NCBI RefSeq assembly: GCF_016808335.1
Contig: NC_053148.1
Location: forward strand, 1,493,001 to 1,557,000
Direction of reading: 5' to 3'
DNA length: 64,000 bases
Source of the DNA: Panicum virgatum
Taxonomy: Eukaryota; Streptophyta; Magnoliopsida; Poales; Poaceae
Part shown: positions 12,185 to 23,687 of the stretch, one piece after another
How the letters are laid out: each line of letters starts with the position of its first letter
Position numbering within the stretch: position 1 is the first letter of the stretch
Notes under the pieces: generated by a model
Told to the model about the DNA's origin: nothing
Seen by the model: the letters and a program-made list of their open reading frames with translations, nothing else
Databases searched by the model: none
Position numbers and translations under genes: made by a program

Positions 12185-15019
12185 AGTCACTTGAGATTGA
12201 TTGCGGGCTTCTTGCTCTGATCGTCCGTATCAAATTGAACTGCAAAGGGATACATCAAGGAGGCAAACAGAGGATGTGACATAAGCAGATTCTCTTCTAC
12301 TACCAAATGGCTGTTTCTCTTGTGCTTAATATCCGGATGTGCAAGAGTACCAGGCAGGAAAAAAACATGTAATTGCATGACATCCCCCAAGCAGGTGCAT
12401 TCCTCGGCTTCTGTTTGACTGTGAACTTTGGATGTCACATGCTAAATTATTAAACAGAAACTAGAGAACTATTATTGAGAAAGCGTGTGCTTTAGTATCG
12501 CTGTGTTGTATGCTTTCTTCTTTTCTGCATTTAGCTAAATACCTCATACCTTGTTTGATGTGGCAGCTCACCATGGAAGATGCTAGAGGAAACTCTCAAA
12601 CTATGGTCTACGCATGAGATTGCTTGGAAGTATGATGCAGGAATTATGGATGTCATAAGCATGATGCAGGAATTATGGATGTCATCTTTGTGCCCATCAT
12701 GTTTGCATGGTTCCCCCTGTGTAGCACTTTTCAGCCGTGGTATGGAGATCACCCTCATGTATACTGGGCCTGGGGCAAACATCAAACTGTCAAATGGCAG
12801 AAATAAGAAGCCACATCCGCCCTCTACTTTCTTAAAAATAGAGGAATATGCGCAACTGGTATGTTGAGCAAATAACTATGTTTTGTGTTCTATCTATCGA
12901 TCTGGATTCTGGAATGAAAATGACTGCTGCTTAAGGTGTGAACGCACCAGCACAAGCAAAGAGAAAGATTTCCTCAGATAGGACACTCCAGATGGACACA
13001 GTGGCACTGGTCAATGTTTCAGATTGCCATGTGATTTGGAAAAACCATTTGTCCAGGTCAGTTTCACAATTATAAACATAATCATAACGTAAGATGCTTG
13101 ACATGACTTGTAAGTGCTGATTGTCGGACATGATGACTAATGTTATTTTACTTTATGTCATTGTTTCATCTATTGAAATAATTCACAGCATGATTTTTTT
13201 CCTCGTCCTTTTGTGTTTAAAAAGTTGGCTGATCCAGGTTGTGCTCTGGATCCTTGATGACGCCTTGCAATCAGGAGCTACCAATCAGATGCTTCTTCCT
13301 GTGGAGCTAGCAGTGTCAGATGCCGAATGGGATAAGCTGGTCTTCTGAGCCATATATCATCAATCATTTGATACATGGAAGACTAATGTATGAATAGTTA
13401 TCCATTTCGGAGTCAGTACAATTTAGGATTACTGGCTCGTATGGTTAAATTGAGTAAGACAAGCTTCTGTTGGGCTAATGACATGCTGTGAAAGTCTAGC
13501 ATAGCCTTGAAAATTGACAGTTCTTGTACCAATCTGATGGTATCCATAAAACAGTTACCATGCAACACTGTTCTATTGTAGTTATCTCCATGACTCCATC
13601 AGCTAATAGTAGAGAGTACAGTTCTTGCTTCTTTTCCAAAATAAATTAAGAAGAGGAAGCTGAATCGATTTGGCAACACCAACTGCCGGCACTAGTTTAT
13701 GGTTGACCTGACTGGCCCCAAGTCTATGGCCTCTATATTTCTTGCCGCCCAATCTTATTGTTCATGTCGTGTCGACACTGCAGTGGGTCCTACTCGGAAA
13801 TTTCGTTGGATGAGTTAGACACAACGATTTGTTTTGAGGTCGTGATCAGTGTCCCTTAACCACATGATGATCCACGCCCCCGGGCTATACTGATTGGACT
13901 GCAGGCACAGGCATGCAGGAGATGTTGGCCATGAAAGGGATCGCCACCTACTGGTGTGTAAAAACAATTCAGTGTCCTCCTTGGAACATGTATGCCTAAG
14001 ATTCCAACATTTATGTACCACTGGTAGATATCTTGAGCAGATCATCTCACCCTACTTGGAACATGGTCTGAAGCAAGTAGGGTGTTCTATATTTACTTGT
14101 TGGCAATAGCTAGGATCTTCCTCTCTGTGTACCGGAAGGTGATCCCAGAATCTCAGATGATGGTTCCTGCATGAGACACCTAGATTTGCTTGCTTGCCTT
14201 TTTTTTCTTTTGACAAATTAGGCACATTTACAGTTTAAAGCACTTGGACTATATTTGCGAGAAATGATCATATTATCCACCTTCAAGTATATAACTTTGT
14301 GCTATAATTTGCCACCATATTGAGCTCTTCCTTCCAAGAACTAACAGATAATTAACGGCGTCAGAACATGGAGCTGTCATTAAGGGTTGCGATCGCGAAG
14401 ATGTGCATTATTGATTGATGCTTATCTTGTGAAGTCTGGAGACTCCAAGTCATCGCCGATTGTGCTAACAAGCCATATGTCTATTTGATGATGCAACCAT
14501 GTTGTCGTCAATGTGAGACCAGTTCACAATTGCTACTCTACTACTAGTGCTTGGTTCAAAAGGGACTAGCGGTCCGTTTCGAATTAAATTTTTCTGTGTT
14601 TTGAGTCATCGTCGTCGCAGAAGAGAGAAGACCTTGAGTCAACAAAAAGAAATCCCCATAAAAAAAAGAAATCAAATTAAACGGAACAGCTCACATGGAC
14701 GCAATGCAACAGTTCACACGGTTCGGACGCAATGGAGTCATGGATGATAACGACTTTAAGGGCGTGTGACTCGCTCTTCAATCAAAACAACAACAAAAAA
14801 ACACTCCATCAGAAACTTTTGTGTTATCAATAAAAGCCCTACATTTCACCTTCTGATTGGATGAGGTCAAGCTCAGGTAATTTTCGATTTACTGCATTCC
14901 TCAAAAACAAATGTGAGATGTTGAGTTGTGGTTGGGTTGAACATTAGCCTACAGAGAGGCAGTCATTCTCCGGAAATGAACAGGAAGGATGCACTCACTG
15001 CGACAAGGAATCAGCTGCA
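12185..15019. other. PPR downstream DNA in duplication copy 1
   Basis: Holds the PPR 3' UTR and then about 2.5 kb without recognisable genes. A near-perfect 25-bp direct repeat (ATGATGCAGGAATTATGGAT...) occurs twice at about 12630-12685. The distal part (about 13.9-15.0 kb) is the same sequence that lies just upstream of the RING gene in copy 2. Confidence 0.5.
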
Positions 15020-15232
15020 GACCCTCTATCCCTTGCTCCTCGTGATTGGAAAAAAAATATTCTGCTGGAATAAAATGTAAGGTTCCATCAGAAAAAATAA
15101 ATTTTTTGCAGTTAAATCTAATTCCACTACAACAAAATGGGAAAGAAAATCGTTGGAACTCAAGAAAAAAAAAGTAAACTGGACCGCGAACCATCAGCCG
15201 ACCTTAAAAACGCTAGTGGCCGGCAGAGTCTC

Positions 15233-15247
15233 AAACCCTAATGGGCC
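15233..15247 (+). promoter_or_regulatory. Telo-box plus site II element, second PPR copy
   Basis: Identical to the pair at 10209-10223, so the duplicated unit carries this promoter element too. Anything further upstream (the foldback element) was not duplicated. Confidence 0.5.
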
Positions 15248-15416
15248 GCGCACGCCCCGCCTTTAGCGACGGGTCGCACCCGCCCCATAATACAGGGCCC
15301 GCGGCCAGACTCTACGCGCCACCCACGTGCATCTCAGCCGTCCATCCACCATTGAACGGTTGATGCGGTCATCAAACCGGATCCCGAGGTGGGCCCGGGG
15401 CTCCGCCAACGGGGAG

Positions 15417-17196
15417 ATGGACGAAGCGAAGCGGCTCCACGCGCGCCTGCTCCGCCGCGGCGAGCGCCGCCTGCAGCCGCTGCTCCTCCGCGTGCTCGCC
15501 GCCGGCGACCTCCGCTACGCCGCGCTCCTGCTCGAGTCCTTCCCTTCGTCTCCTCCCTCCGCACCGCTCCACAACCGCCTCCTCCACGCCCTCGCCTCCG
15601 CCCGCCACCCGCTGCTGTCCCCTTCTTCTCCCGCACCCACCGCCTCCGCCTCCTCACCCGCTCTCCTTCACCCTGCTCTTCTCCTCCGCCGTCGCATCCT
15701 CCTCGTCCACGCGTTTCGCGGTGTGCGCCCACGCCTTGCTGATCAAGTTCGGCCAGTTCGCGTCCGCCGGCGACCCGTTCCTCGCCTCCGCGCTCGTCTC
15801 CTTCTACGCCAAGAACCGCCTCCTAGCTGAAGCCAGGCGGGTGTTCGACGAGTTGCCCCGGAGGGACGCAGCGGTGTACAATGCGCTGCTCTCGGCGTAC
15901 ACAAGGGGTGGGCTCATCGACACCGCGGAGAAGCTGTTCGAGGAAATGCCTGAGAAGAATGTGGTTCTTGGACCGCGATGGTGTCTGGTTACGCGCAGAA
16001 CGGGAAGCACGAGCAAGCAGTAGAGACGTTCTTGGAGATGTGGGAGAAGGAAGGTGTGCGACCAAATGAGCTCACAGTGAGCAGTGTACTGCCTGCGTGC
16101 GCGGCTGTTGGGGCGATGGAGCTGGGAAGGAAGGTGGAGAAGTACGCAAGGGGTAAGGGCCTTCTGAAGAACATATATGTGGCGAATGCATTGGTCGAGA
16201 TGTATGCCAAGTGTGGGAGCATTCAACGAGCTTGGAAGGTGTTTCAAGGCATCGGACAGCGAAGGGATCTTTGTTCTTGGAACTCAATGGTCATGGCATT
16301 TGCTGTGCATGGCCTGTGGAGGGAGGCGCTGGTCTTGTTTCATAAGTTGAGGGTGAGGGTTTTTTTGTAATAAATGGTGACTAACCTTCCCCTTTGACTA
16401 GTAATGTTAGATGGTGACTAGTAGACCGGGAATCAAATACATTTTTATCTTTTAAAGCATAAAACTAGTGACTAGGAACCTTAAAATCATTTCAGCTACT
16501 ATTATATTCTGTTGCTAAACATGAAGCTGATTTTTACTCTGTTTAGATGGCAGGGGTTAAACCAGATGGCATTACATTGCTTGGAGTCATTTTGGCCTGT
16601 ACTCATGGAGGCTTGGTGGATGAAGGCAAGCTGCTCTTCAACTCAATTAGAGAGAGTTCGGTCTTATGCCAAGAATTGAGCACTATGGTTGCATGGTTGA
16701 CCTGCTGGGGCGTGCCGGTCTCTTAAAAGAAGCTGAGAATCTGATATTGAGCATGCCAGTGGAGCCTGATGCCATAATCTGGGGAGCCTTGCTTGGAGCT
16801 TGCAGCTTCCATGGCAACATTGAACTAGCAGAAATAGCAGTGGACAAATTAATGTGTCTGGAACCGCAAAACACAGCAAACCTAGTGATCCTTTCAAACA
16901 TATACGCGTCTTGTGGAAAATGGGACGGTGTTGCCCAGGTCTGGAAGTTACTGAGGGAAAAAGATCACAAGAAATCAGCTGGGTACAGTTTTGAGTTAGA
17001 TGGCAGGATGCATAAGTTCCTGGTTGAGGATAAGTCACATCCAAGATATGAGGAGGTATATGAAACCCTGGATAGCATCACACTTGCCATGAAGCTTGTC
17101 GACTTGGAAAATTCAGAAGAAGAGAAAGGCTTATTTTTTTCCATCACCACCTTATCTTTTTTTGAGCCACCTAGATATGGGAAGAAAGTGCAATAA
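15417..17196 (+). pseudogene. Second copy of the PPR gene, frameshifted
   Basis: Same two-exon structure as the gene at 10392. Relative to copy 1 there are single-base losses near 15617, 15656, 15964 and 16652, and in-frame 3-bp losses near 15680 and 16992. The first three frameshifts sum to three, so the frame is lost between about 15617 and 15964 and then regained. The exon 2 loss removes the frame for the E domain. As printed it cannot make the full protein. Every lesion is a short deletion and none is a substitution-derived stop, so sequencing or assembly error is a serious alternative to true decay. Confidence 0.85.
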
Positions 17197-20157
17197 AGTC
17201 ACTTGAGATTGGCGGGCTTCTTGCTCTGATCGTCCGTATCAAATTGAACTGCAAAGGGATACATCAAGGAGGCAAACAGAGGATGTGACATAAGCAGATT
17301 CTCTTCTACTACCAAATGGCTGTTTCTCTTGTGCTTAATATCCGGATGTGCAAGAGTACCAGGCAGGAAAAAAACATGTAATTGCATGACATCCCCCAAG
17401 CAGGTGCATTCCTCGGCTTCTGTTTGACTGTGAACTTTGGATGTCACATGCTAAATTATTAAACAGAAACTAGAGAACTATTATTGAGAAAGCGTGTGCT
17501 TTAGTATCGCTGTGTTGTATGCTTTCTTCTTTTCTGCATTTAGCTAAATACCTCATACCTTGTTTGATGTGGCAGCTCACCATGGAAGATGCTAGAGGAA
17601 ACTCTCAAACTATGGTCTACGCATGAGATTGCTTGGAAGTATGATGCAGGAATTCTGGATGTCATAAGCATGATGCATGAAATTATGGATGTCATCTTTG
17701 TGCCCATCATGTTGCATGGTTCCCCCTGTGTAGCACTTTTCAGCCGTGGTATGGAGATCACCCTCATGTATACTGGGCCTGGGGCAAACATCAAACTGTC
17801 AAATGCAGAAATAAGAAGCCACATCCGCCCTCTACTTTCTTAAAAATAGAGGAATATGCGCAACTGGTATGTTGAGCAAATAACTATGTTTTGTGTTCTA
17901 TCTATCGATCTGGATTCTGGAATGAAATGACTGCTGCTTAAGGTGTGAACGCACCAGCACAAGCAAAGAGAAAGATTTCCTCAGATAGGACACTCCAGAT
18001 GGACACAGTGGCACTGGTCAATGTTTCAGATTGCCATGTGATTTGGAAAACCATTTGTCCAGGTCAGTTTCACAATTATAAACATAATCATAACGTAAGA
18101 TGCTTGACATGACTTGTAAGTGCTGATTGTCGGACATGATGACTAATGTTATTTTACTTTATGTCATTGTTTCATCTATTGAAATAATTCACAGCATGAT
18201 TTTTTTCCTCGTCCTTTTGTGTTTAAAAAGTTGGCTGATCCAGGTTGTGCTCTGGATCCTTGATGACGCCTTGCAATCAGGAGCTACCAATCAGATGCTT
18301 CTTCCTGTGGAGCTAGCAGTGTCAGATGCCGAATGGGATAAGCTGTCTTCTGAGCCATATATCATCAATCATTTGATACATGGAAGACTAATGTATGAAT
18401 AGTTATCCATTTCGGAGTCAGTACAATTTAGGATTACTGGCTCGTATGGTTAAATGAGTAAGACAAGCTTTCTGTTGGCTAATGACATGCTGTGAAAGTC
18501 TAGCATAGCCTTGAAAATTGACAGTTCTTGTACCAATCTGATGGTATCCATAAAACAGTTACCATGCAACACTGTTCTATTGTAGTTATCTCCATGACTC
18601 CATCAGCTAATAGTAGAGAGTACAGTTCTTGCTTCTTTTCCAAAATAAATTAAGAAGAGGAAGCTGAATCGATTTGGCAACACCAACTGCCGGCACTAGT
18701 TTATGGTTGACCTGACTGGCCCCAAGTCTATGGCCTCTATATTTCTTGCCGCCCAATCTTATTGTTCATGTCGTGTCGACACTGCAGTGGGTCCTACTCG
18801 GAAATTTCGTTGGATGAGTTAGACACAACGATTTGTTTTGAGGTCGTGATCAGTGTCCCTTAACCACATGATGATCCACGCCCCCGGGCTATACTGATTG
18901 GACTGCAGGCACAGGCATGCAGAGATGTTGGCCATGAAAGGGATCGCCACCTACTGGTGTGTAAAAACAATTCAGTGTCCTCCTTGGAACATGTATGCCT
19001 AAGATTCCAACATTATGTACCACTGGTAGATATCTTGAGCAGATCATCTCACCCTACTTGGAACATGGTCTGAAGCAAGTAGGGTGTTCTATATTTACTT
19101 GTTGGCAATAGCTAGGATCTTCCTCTCTGTGTACCGGAAGGTGATCCCAGAATCTCAGATGATGGTTCCTGCATGAGACACCTAGATTTGGCTTGCTTGC
19201 CTTTTTTTCTTTTGACAAATTAGGCACATTTACAGTTTAAAGCACTTGGACTATATTTGCGAGAAATGATCATATTATCCACCTTCAAGTATATAACTTT
19301 GTGCTATAATTTGCCACCATATTGAGCTCTTCCTTCCAAGAACTAACAGATAATTAACGGCGTCAGAACATGGAGCTGTCATTAAGGGTTGCGATCGCGA
19401 AGATGTGCATTATTGATTGATGCTTATCTTGTGAAGTCTGGAGACTCCAAGTCATCGCCGATTGTGCTAACAAGCCATATGTCTATTTGATGATGCAACC
19501 ATGTTGTCGTCAATGTGAGACCAGTTCACAATTGCTACTCTACTACTAGTGCTTGGTTCAAAAGGGACTAGCGGTCCGTTTCGAATTAAATTTTCTGTGT
19601 TTTGAGTCATCGTCGTCGCAGAAGAGAGAAGACCTTGAGTCAACAAAAAGAAATCCCCATAAAAAAAGAAATCAAATTAAACGGAACAGCTCACATGGAC
19701 GCAATGGCAACAGTTCACACGGTTCGGACGCAATGGAGTCATGGATGATAACGACTTTAAGGGCGTGTGACTCGCTCTTCAATCAAAACAACAACAAAAA
19801 ACACTCCATCAGAAACTTTTGTGTTATCAATAAAAGCCCTACATTTCACCTTCTGATTGGATGAGGTCAAGCTCAGGTAATTTTCGATTTACTGCATTCC
19901 TCAAAAACAAATGTGAGATGTTGAGTTGTGGTTGGGTTGAACATTAGCCTACAGAGAGGCAGTCATTCTCCGGAAATGAACAGGAAGGATGCACTCACTG
20001 CGACAAGGAATCAGCTGCAAAGATCTTGTTTCACAATTGAAGACGCAAGGCACGCCGAGATTAGGATAAAAACGAAATAACCGAACAGTAATTAGATTTT
20101 ACTGTGATTAGTAAAGTTAGATGCAGAGACAGTGAGAGCGAAATGTGTGTCTCTACA

Positions 20158-20165
20158 TATAAATA
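20158..20165 (+). promoter_or_regulatory. TATA box of the RING-H2 gene
   Basis: TATAAATA about 535 bp before the start codon, followed some 30 bp later by a pyrimidine- and CA-rich stretch suitable for initiation. The long leader probably contains a 5' UTR intron with a donor near AACCGAG/GTAAAC (about 20255). Confidence 0.6.
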
Positions 20166-20652
20166 CCGAGGCAGCCACCCACTCCTCCATTAACAAAGCC
20201 CATCCAACAAACAAACCTTGAGTCGCTTGGCTGACAGAGAAGAGACACAAACCGAGGTAAACAAAGCATCTCTCTGCCGCCCTGTTCTTGTTTCTTGTTC
20301 ATCTTCCTACACTTCTGTTCTTCAGAAGTCCTGCAAACTCCATCACTTGTTTTGCACTTCGATTCTGTTCTTTGCCTCATAGGTCTTAAGCGATATCGTT
20401 TTTTTTTAAAAAAAAGTCCATCCCATCTTTATATGCTTGTTCTTGACCCTTGACTGCTTGTGCGATTTCTTCCTTGCGATTTCTGCTCCACTGCATAACT
20501 CACAAGAACATGAGAGATTGATATGAGTTTGCATCAGTTTATTTTTTCAAACAAAATCCATATTGTTAGGCAGTGGTAACAGCAACGGAGCACCTTGTTC
20601 TCTCTGATCGGAGACTTTCGCGATCCCAATTAATTATGAGAGGTTGCGTGCC

Positions 20653-20667
20653 ATGGCTTGCATGTAA
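20653..20667 (+). promoter_or_regulatory. Short upstream ORF in the RING gene leader
   Basis: ATGGCTTGCATGTAA encodes four residues and stops 33 bases before the main start codon. Such a uORF could damp translation; no effect is demonstrated. Confidence 0.4.
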
Positions 20668-20699
20668 GCGTCTGTAGCTTTGCCTGTGGCCGGCCAAGC

Positions 20700-22386
20700 A
20701 TGGCCACCGTGGGGCAGCCTGGCGCCCTGAGAAGGATCACCGTGCACTACGCCAACTCGCCCACGCGCAGCACGGGAGATGCGGACCTTGACGAGCTAGA
20801 AGAAGACCTGCTCCAGTCTGTGTTCGCTGATCTTCTTCCTTGTCAGGTATGCTGCTTCGTCTTCGAGTCTTCAGCAAGTAAAACATTGGGGTCTCTTTCA
20901 GGCTTATATCTTTGTTTTCTCCAAGAACACGCAGTAGACTTTCGTTTGTGGATCATTTCGGTAGCTTTCATTCTTTCGTCTTAGAAAGTAGAATTTCATT
21001 CTCTACTGAAAAAATTTTGGCCAAAAATAAGCATATACTGAAAAATCCTTTGGGATCTCATCAGGAGGGTTTGCACCAATCCATCTTGGAAGAAGCATCC
21101 AGCAACCAAAACCACATGAGAGGTGCCCCATCTGATAATTCACAGTCACAGCACTACCATGGGGAGAGCAGCACTGCTGCAGCAGCATCAGCGACTGCCT
21201 CCGGAACTTCAGGAACGGAAGAACAGATCGCCTCGGACTTTGAGTACGCCAAGCTACTGCAGGAGATGGAGGACCTGAGCATCGAAGATGACGGTATGGT
21301 TTGCCTAGGATGATTAGGAATATCACGATGTGCTCTGTATGATGTTACATCTCATAATAGTGGTTCTTGTGTTGGTGTTGGCTTGATTCTTCAGATATCA
21401 GTTGCGTACCCTCTCCATCAGACTCTGACGATGACCATGACCATGACCATAACGACGAAGAGGTGATTGCTCAATCTCTATTTTTTTCCTCCTCTAATGC
21501 GCTCATCTATCTTTCTGAATTAACAATTCTGTTAGAATATGGAAAGCAAAAGAACTGAAGATTCTGATAATTGGGTTTGCAGGCTGACAGGCAGGATGGT
21601 AATGATGATGATCCAGACAACATGACTTACGAGGTTTGTGCTATGTGAATATTTTTTTTCTTTTGCTCTTTTCCGGTGACATGTAAAGCTTTTGAACAAA
21701 ATAGAGCTATGCATATAGCGTGTACTTTACACCTGGTTTGGAAAGGCTGCTGATTCTTGCACGTGTTCTGTGCTGCAGCAAAGGCAAGCACTCGTGGAAG
21801 CTGTGGGGACTGAGGACAGAGGTTTACCTGATGAGCTCATCTCCTATCTGCACACATGGAAGTACAAGGCTTCAGGGTTTTTCTCCAGGAAGACAACCAA
21901 TGAAGAGTATGTCTGTCTTTTCAGTTTCAATTACAGGTTTTGAAACTGTTATGAACAAATAAATATTTTTGGGCGATAAATATCGATCCATATGCGCAAT
22001 TACAAGATGTGAGATGGGGTTTTCCCCCATATTAGCGAAAAATTAGTGAAATTTTCAATCACATTGCTGATGACTTTTTTGGGGGGGTTTGGATGCAGCT
22101 GTCCTATCTGCCTGTCTACTTTCAGACACCGAGAAAGTATGATTACATTGCCGTGCAAGCATTACTACCACGCAGCTTGTGTCACCAAATGGCTCAAGGT
22201 CAATAAGGTAAATATGCAGATGAAGCATGCTTTTCTTGTATTAATTTGTTGTCCCGTTCCATTGCAGTTGCTTGAGCTTTATTCACCAAAGAGAATATGA
22301 AAATGTTTAGTAACCTTGAATTTCTTGCTGTTTTTGTGAAACAGACCTGCCCTGTCTGCAAATATGAACCGTTTGGACCTTGCTAG
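20700..22386 (+). CDS. RING-H2 E3 ubiquitin ligase, BIG BROTHER-like
   Basis: Single-subunit E3 ligase that would transfer ubiquitin from an E2; BIG BROTHER in Arabidopsis limits organ growth. Seven exons: 20700-20846, 21065-21293, 21395-21462, 21583-21633, 21779-21906, 22099-22207 and 22345-22386. All have GT/AG borders with agreeing phases, giving 257 residues. The C3H2C3 RING lies at about residues 209-249: CPIC, then LPCKHYYHAAC, then CPVC. The block before it (MTYEQRQALVEAVGTEDRGL, split over exons 4-5) is the conserved region of the BIG BROTHER group. The middle is acidic with a DDDHDHDH stretch. The final CPVCKYEPFG tail also matches the group. The subfamily call comes from memory of these blocks. 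Confidence 0.9.
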
Positions 22387-23687
22387 CATGTGGCCACGAA
22401 GCAGATAGACGATGACGTCACACCCAGCTTGTTGCAACAGCTATTCAGCTACCTTTTTAGTGCCAGTAAACTGAAAATGAAAAAAAAAGTTAATCCAAAA
22501 GGAAAAAAACAAAAAATAGCAAATATAGATGCTTGATCACTCGAGGAAAAGACCCCAAAAAAAATTGATCCCGATTTCTGACAGTATTTTTCTTTTACAT
22601 TTGGATTTTTGGCTTGTGGAAATGTACTTAAGAATCACAATCTTATATATGTGAGAAGACTGTTTTTCTTTCTTTGCCATGGTGGTGTCTTTGCTGTGCA
22701 ATGCAAATAATATTTTTCACGAAGCAGACAATGATACTTTTTGATGTACTGGATATTTGCTGCTCGTAAAAATAGAGTGAAAGCTAAATTCGGTCGCTCT
22801 ACGCTCTATTTTTTGTTCTCTCTAGTCTCTTCGCCTCTCTCTGACTCTTTCCTACGAGATAGACTCTCTCCTACGAGATATAGTTAGCGTTAGAGGGAGA
22901 GTGTCTCCGGCGAGGTTACAGGTTCTATGTTGAGGCTTAGAGGAATACGCAGATAGATGAGTCGAGGGAAAGATGGCCTGGCCACGGTAGATTTTAGTAG
23001 ATGTAAAATCGGTGATCATAAGCTCAATATCCAGCAGAAGCCCTACATCCAGACATCCATCTACACAGACCACACCACACACAAGTTGTAGCTTTCTTCC
23101 TTCTCAGCTTCTGTGCAGGCTGAGGCAAATTCCTTATGGTTCCTTCACATTTCATGGTGCTAGCTTGGAACATGTGTGGCAGAATACTGTGCACAGTGTT
23201 CCCATACTGACATGAGCATACATGCACATCATTTATACTTTACTCAAGCATCTAGACAGAAAATAAAAGATAGAGAAAAAGCATCGCCTGATTAGAACAA
23301 ATGGGAAACACCCGCCTGTCGCAGATAATTGGAGATCGCAATTGGCACTCCTATAGCATGAATATGATATACATGACTCAAGTAATGTTGTGAACTTGGT
23401 GATAATGACAGGTTCATTCAGTAACATGTCACAGATACTGCTATGGTAGCACCGTTCCCAGATTCCCAAGCAAATCCAACTCACTATCTCACTACCACAT
23501 CTGAAGTTACCCCAGTGTATGATCATCGGAAACTCTCTGAAAGAGCAACACAAAATCTCCAAAAAGAGGAGAGAAAGAAGATATTAAACTAGAATCTAGG
23601 GCAACTTTCCATTACCACTTGCCAGCAACCAAGCAGGCTATTGCTGCTTAGCGCTTACATCAAACAATCTCAAGAGTAGCGTGATGT
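22387..23687. other. Convergent 3' flanks of RING and SEUSS-LIKE genes
   Basis: Both genes end here (RING from the left, SEUSS-LIKE from the right). The stretch holds their 3' UTRs and AT-rich spacer. A short direct repeat CCTACGAGATA occurs twice near 22850-22880. No additional gene is seen. Confidence 0.5.

Larger units (their letters stand above)
9995..15019 (+). repeat. 5-kb tandem duplication, copy 1
   Basis: The unit starts at GACCCTCTATCC and ends at GGAATCAGCTGCA, directly followed by the second copy. It holds the intact PPR gene, its proximal promoter and about 2.8 kb of downstream DNA. The junction shows at most one base of shared sequence, so simple end-joining or an assembly join would both fit. 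Confidence 0.95.
15020..20019 (+). repeat. 5-kb tandem duplication, copy 2
   Basis: Same unit as 9995-15019, 25 bp shorter. Reading the copies side by side I count about two dozen 1-3 bp indels, most of them losses in copy 2 in homopolymers or short repeats. Only two or three substitutions are visible. It ends at GGAATCAGCTGCA at 20019, where unique DNA upstream of the RING gene begins. Confidence 0.95.
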
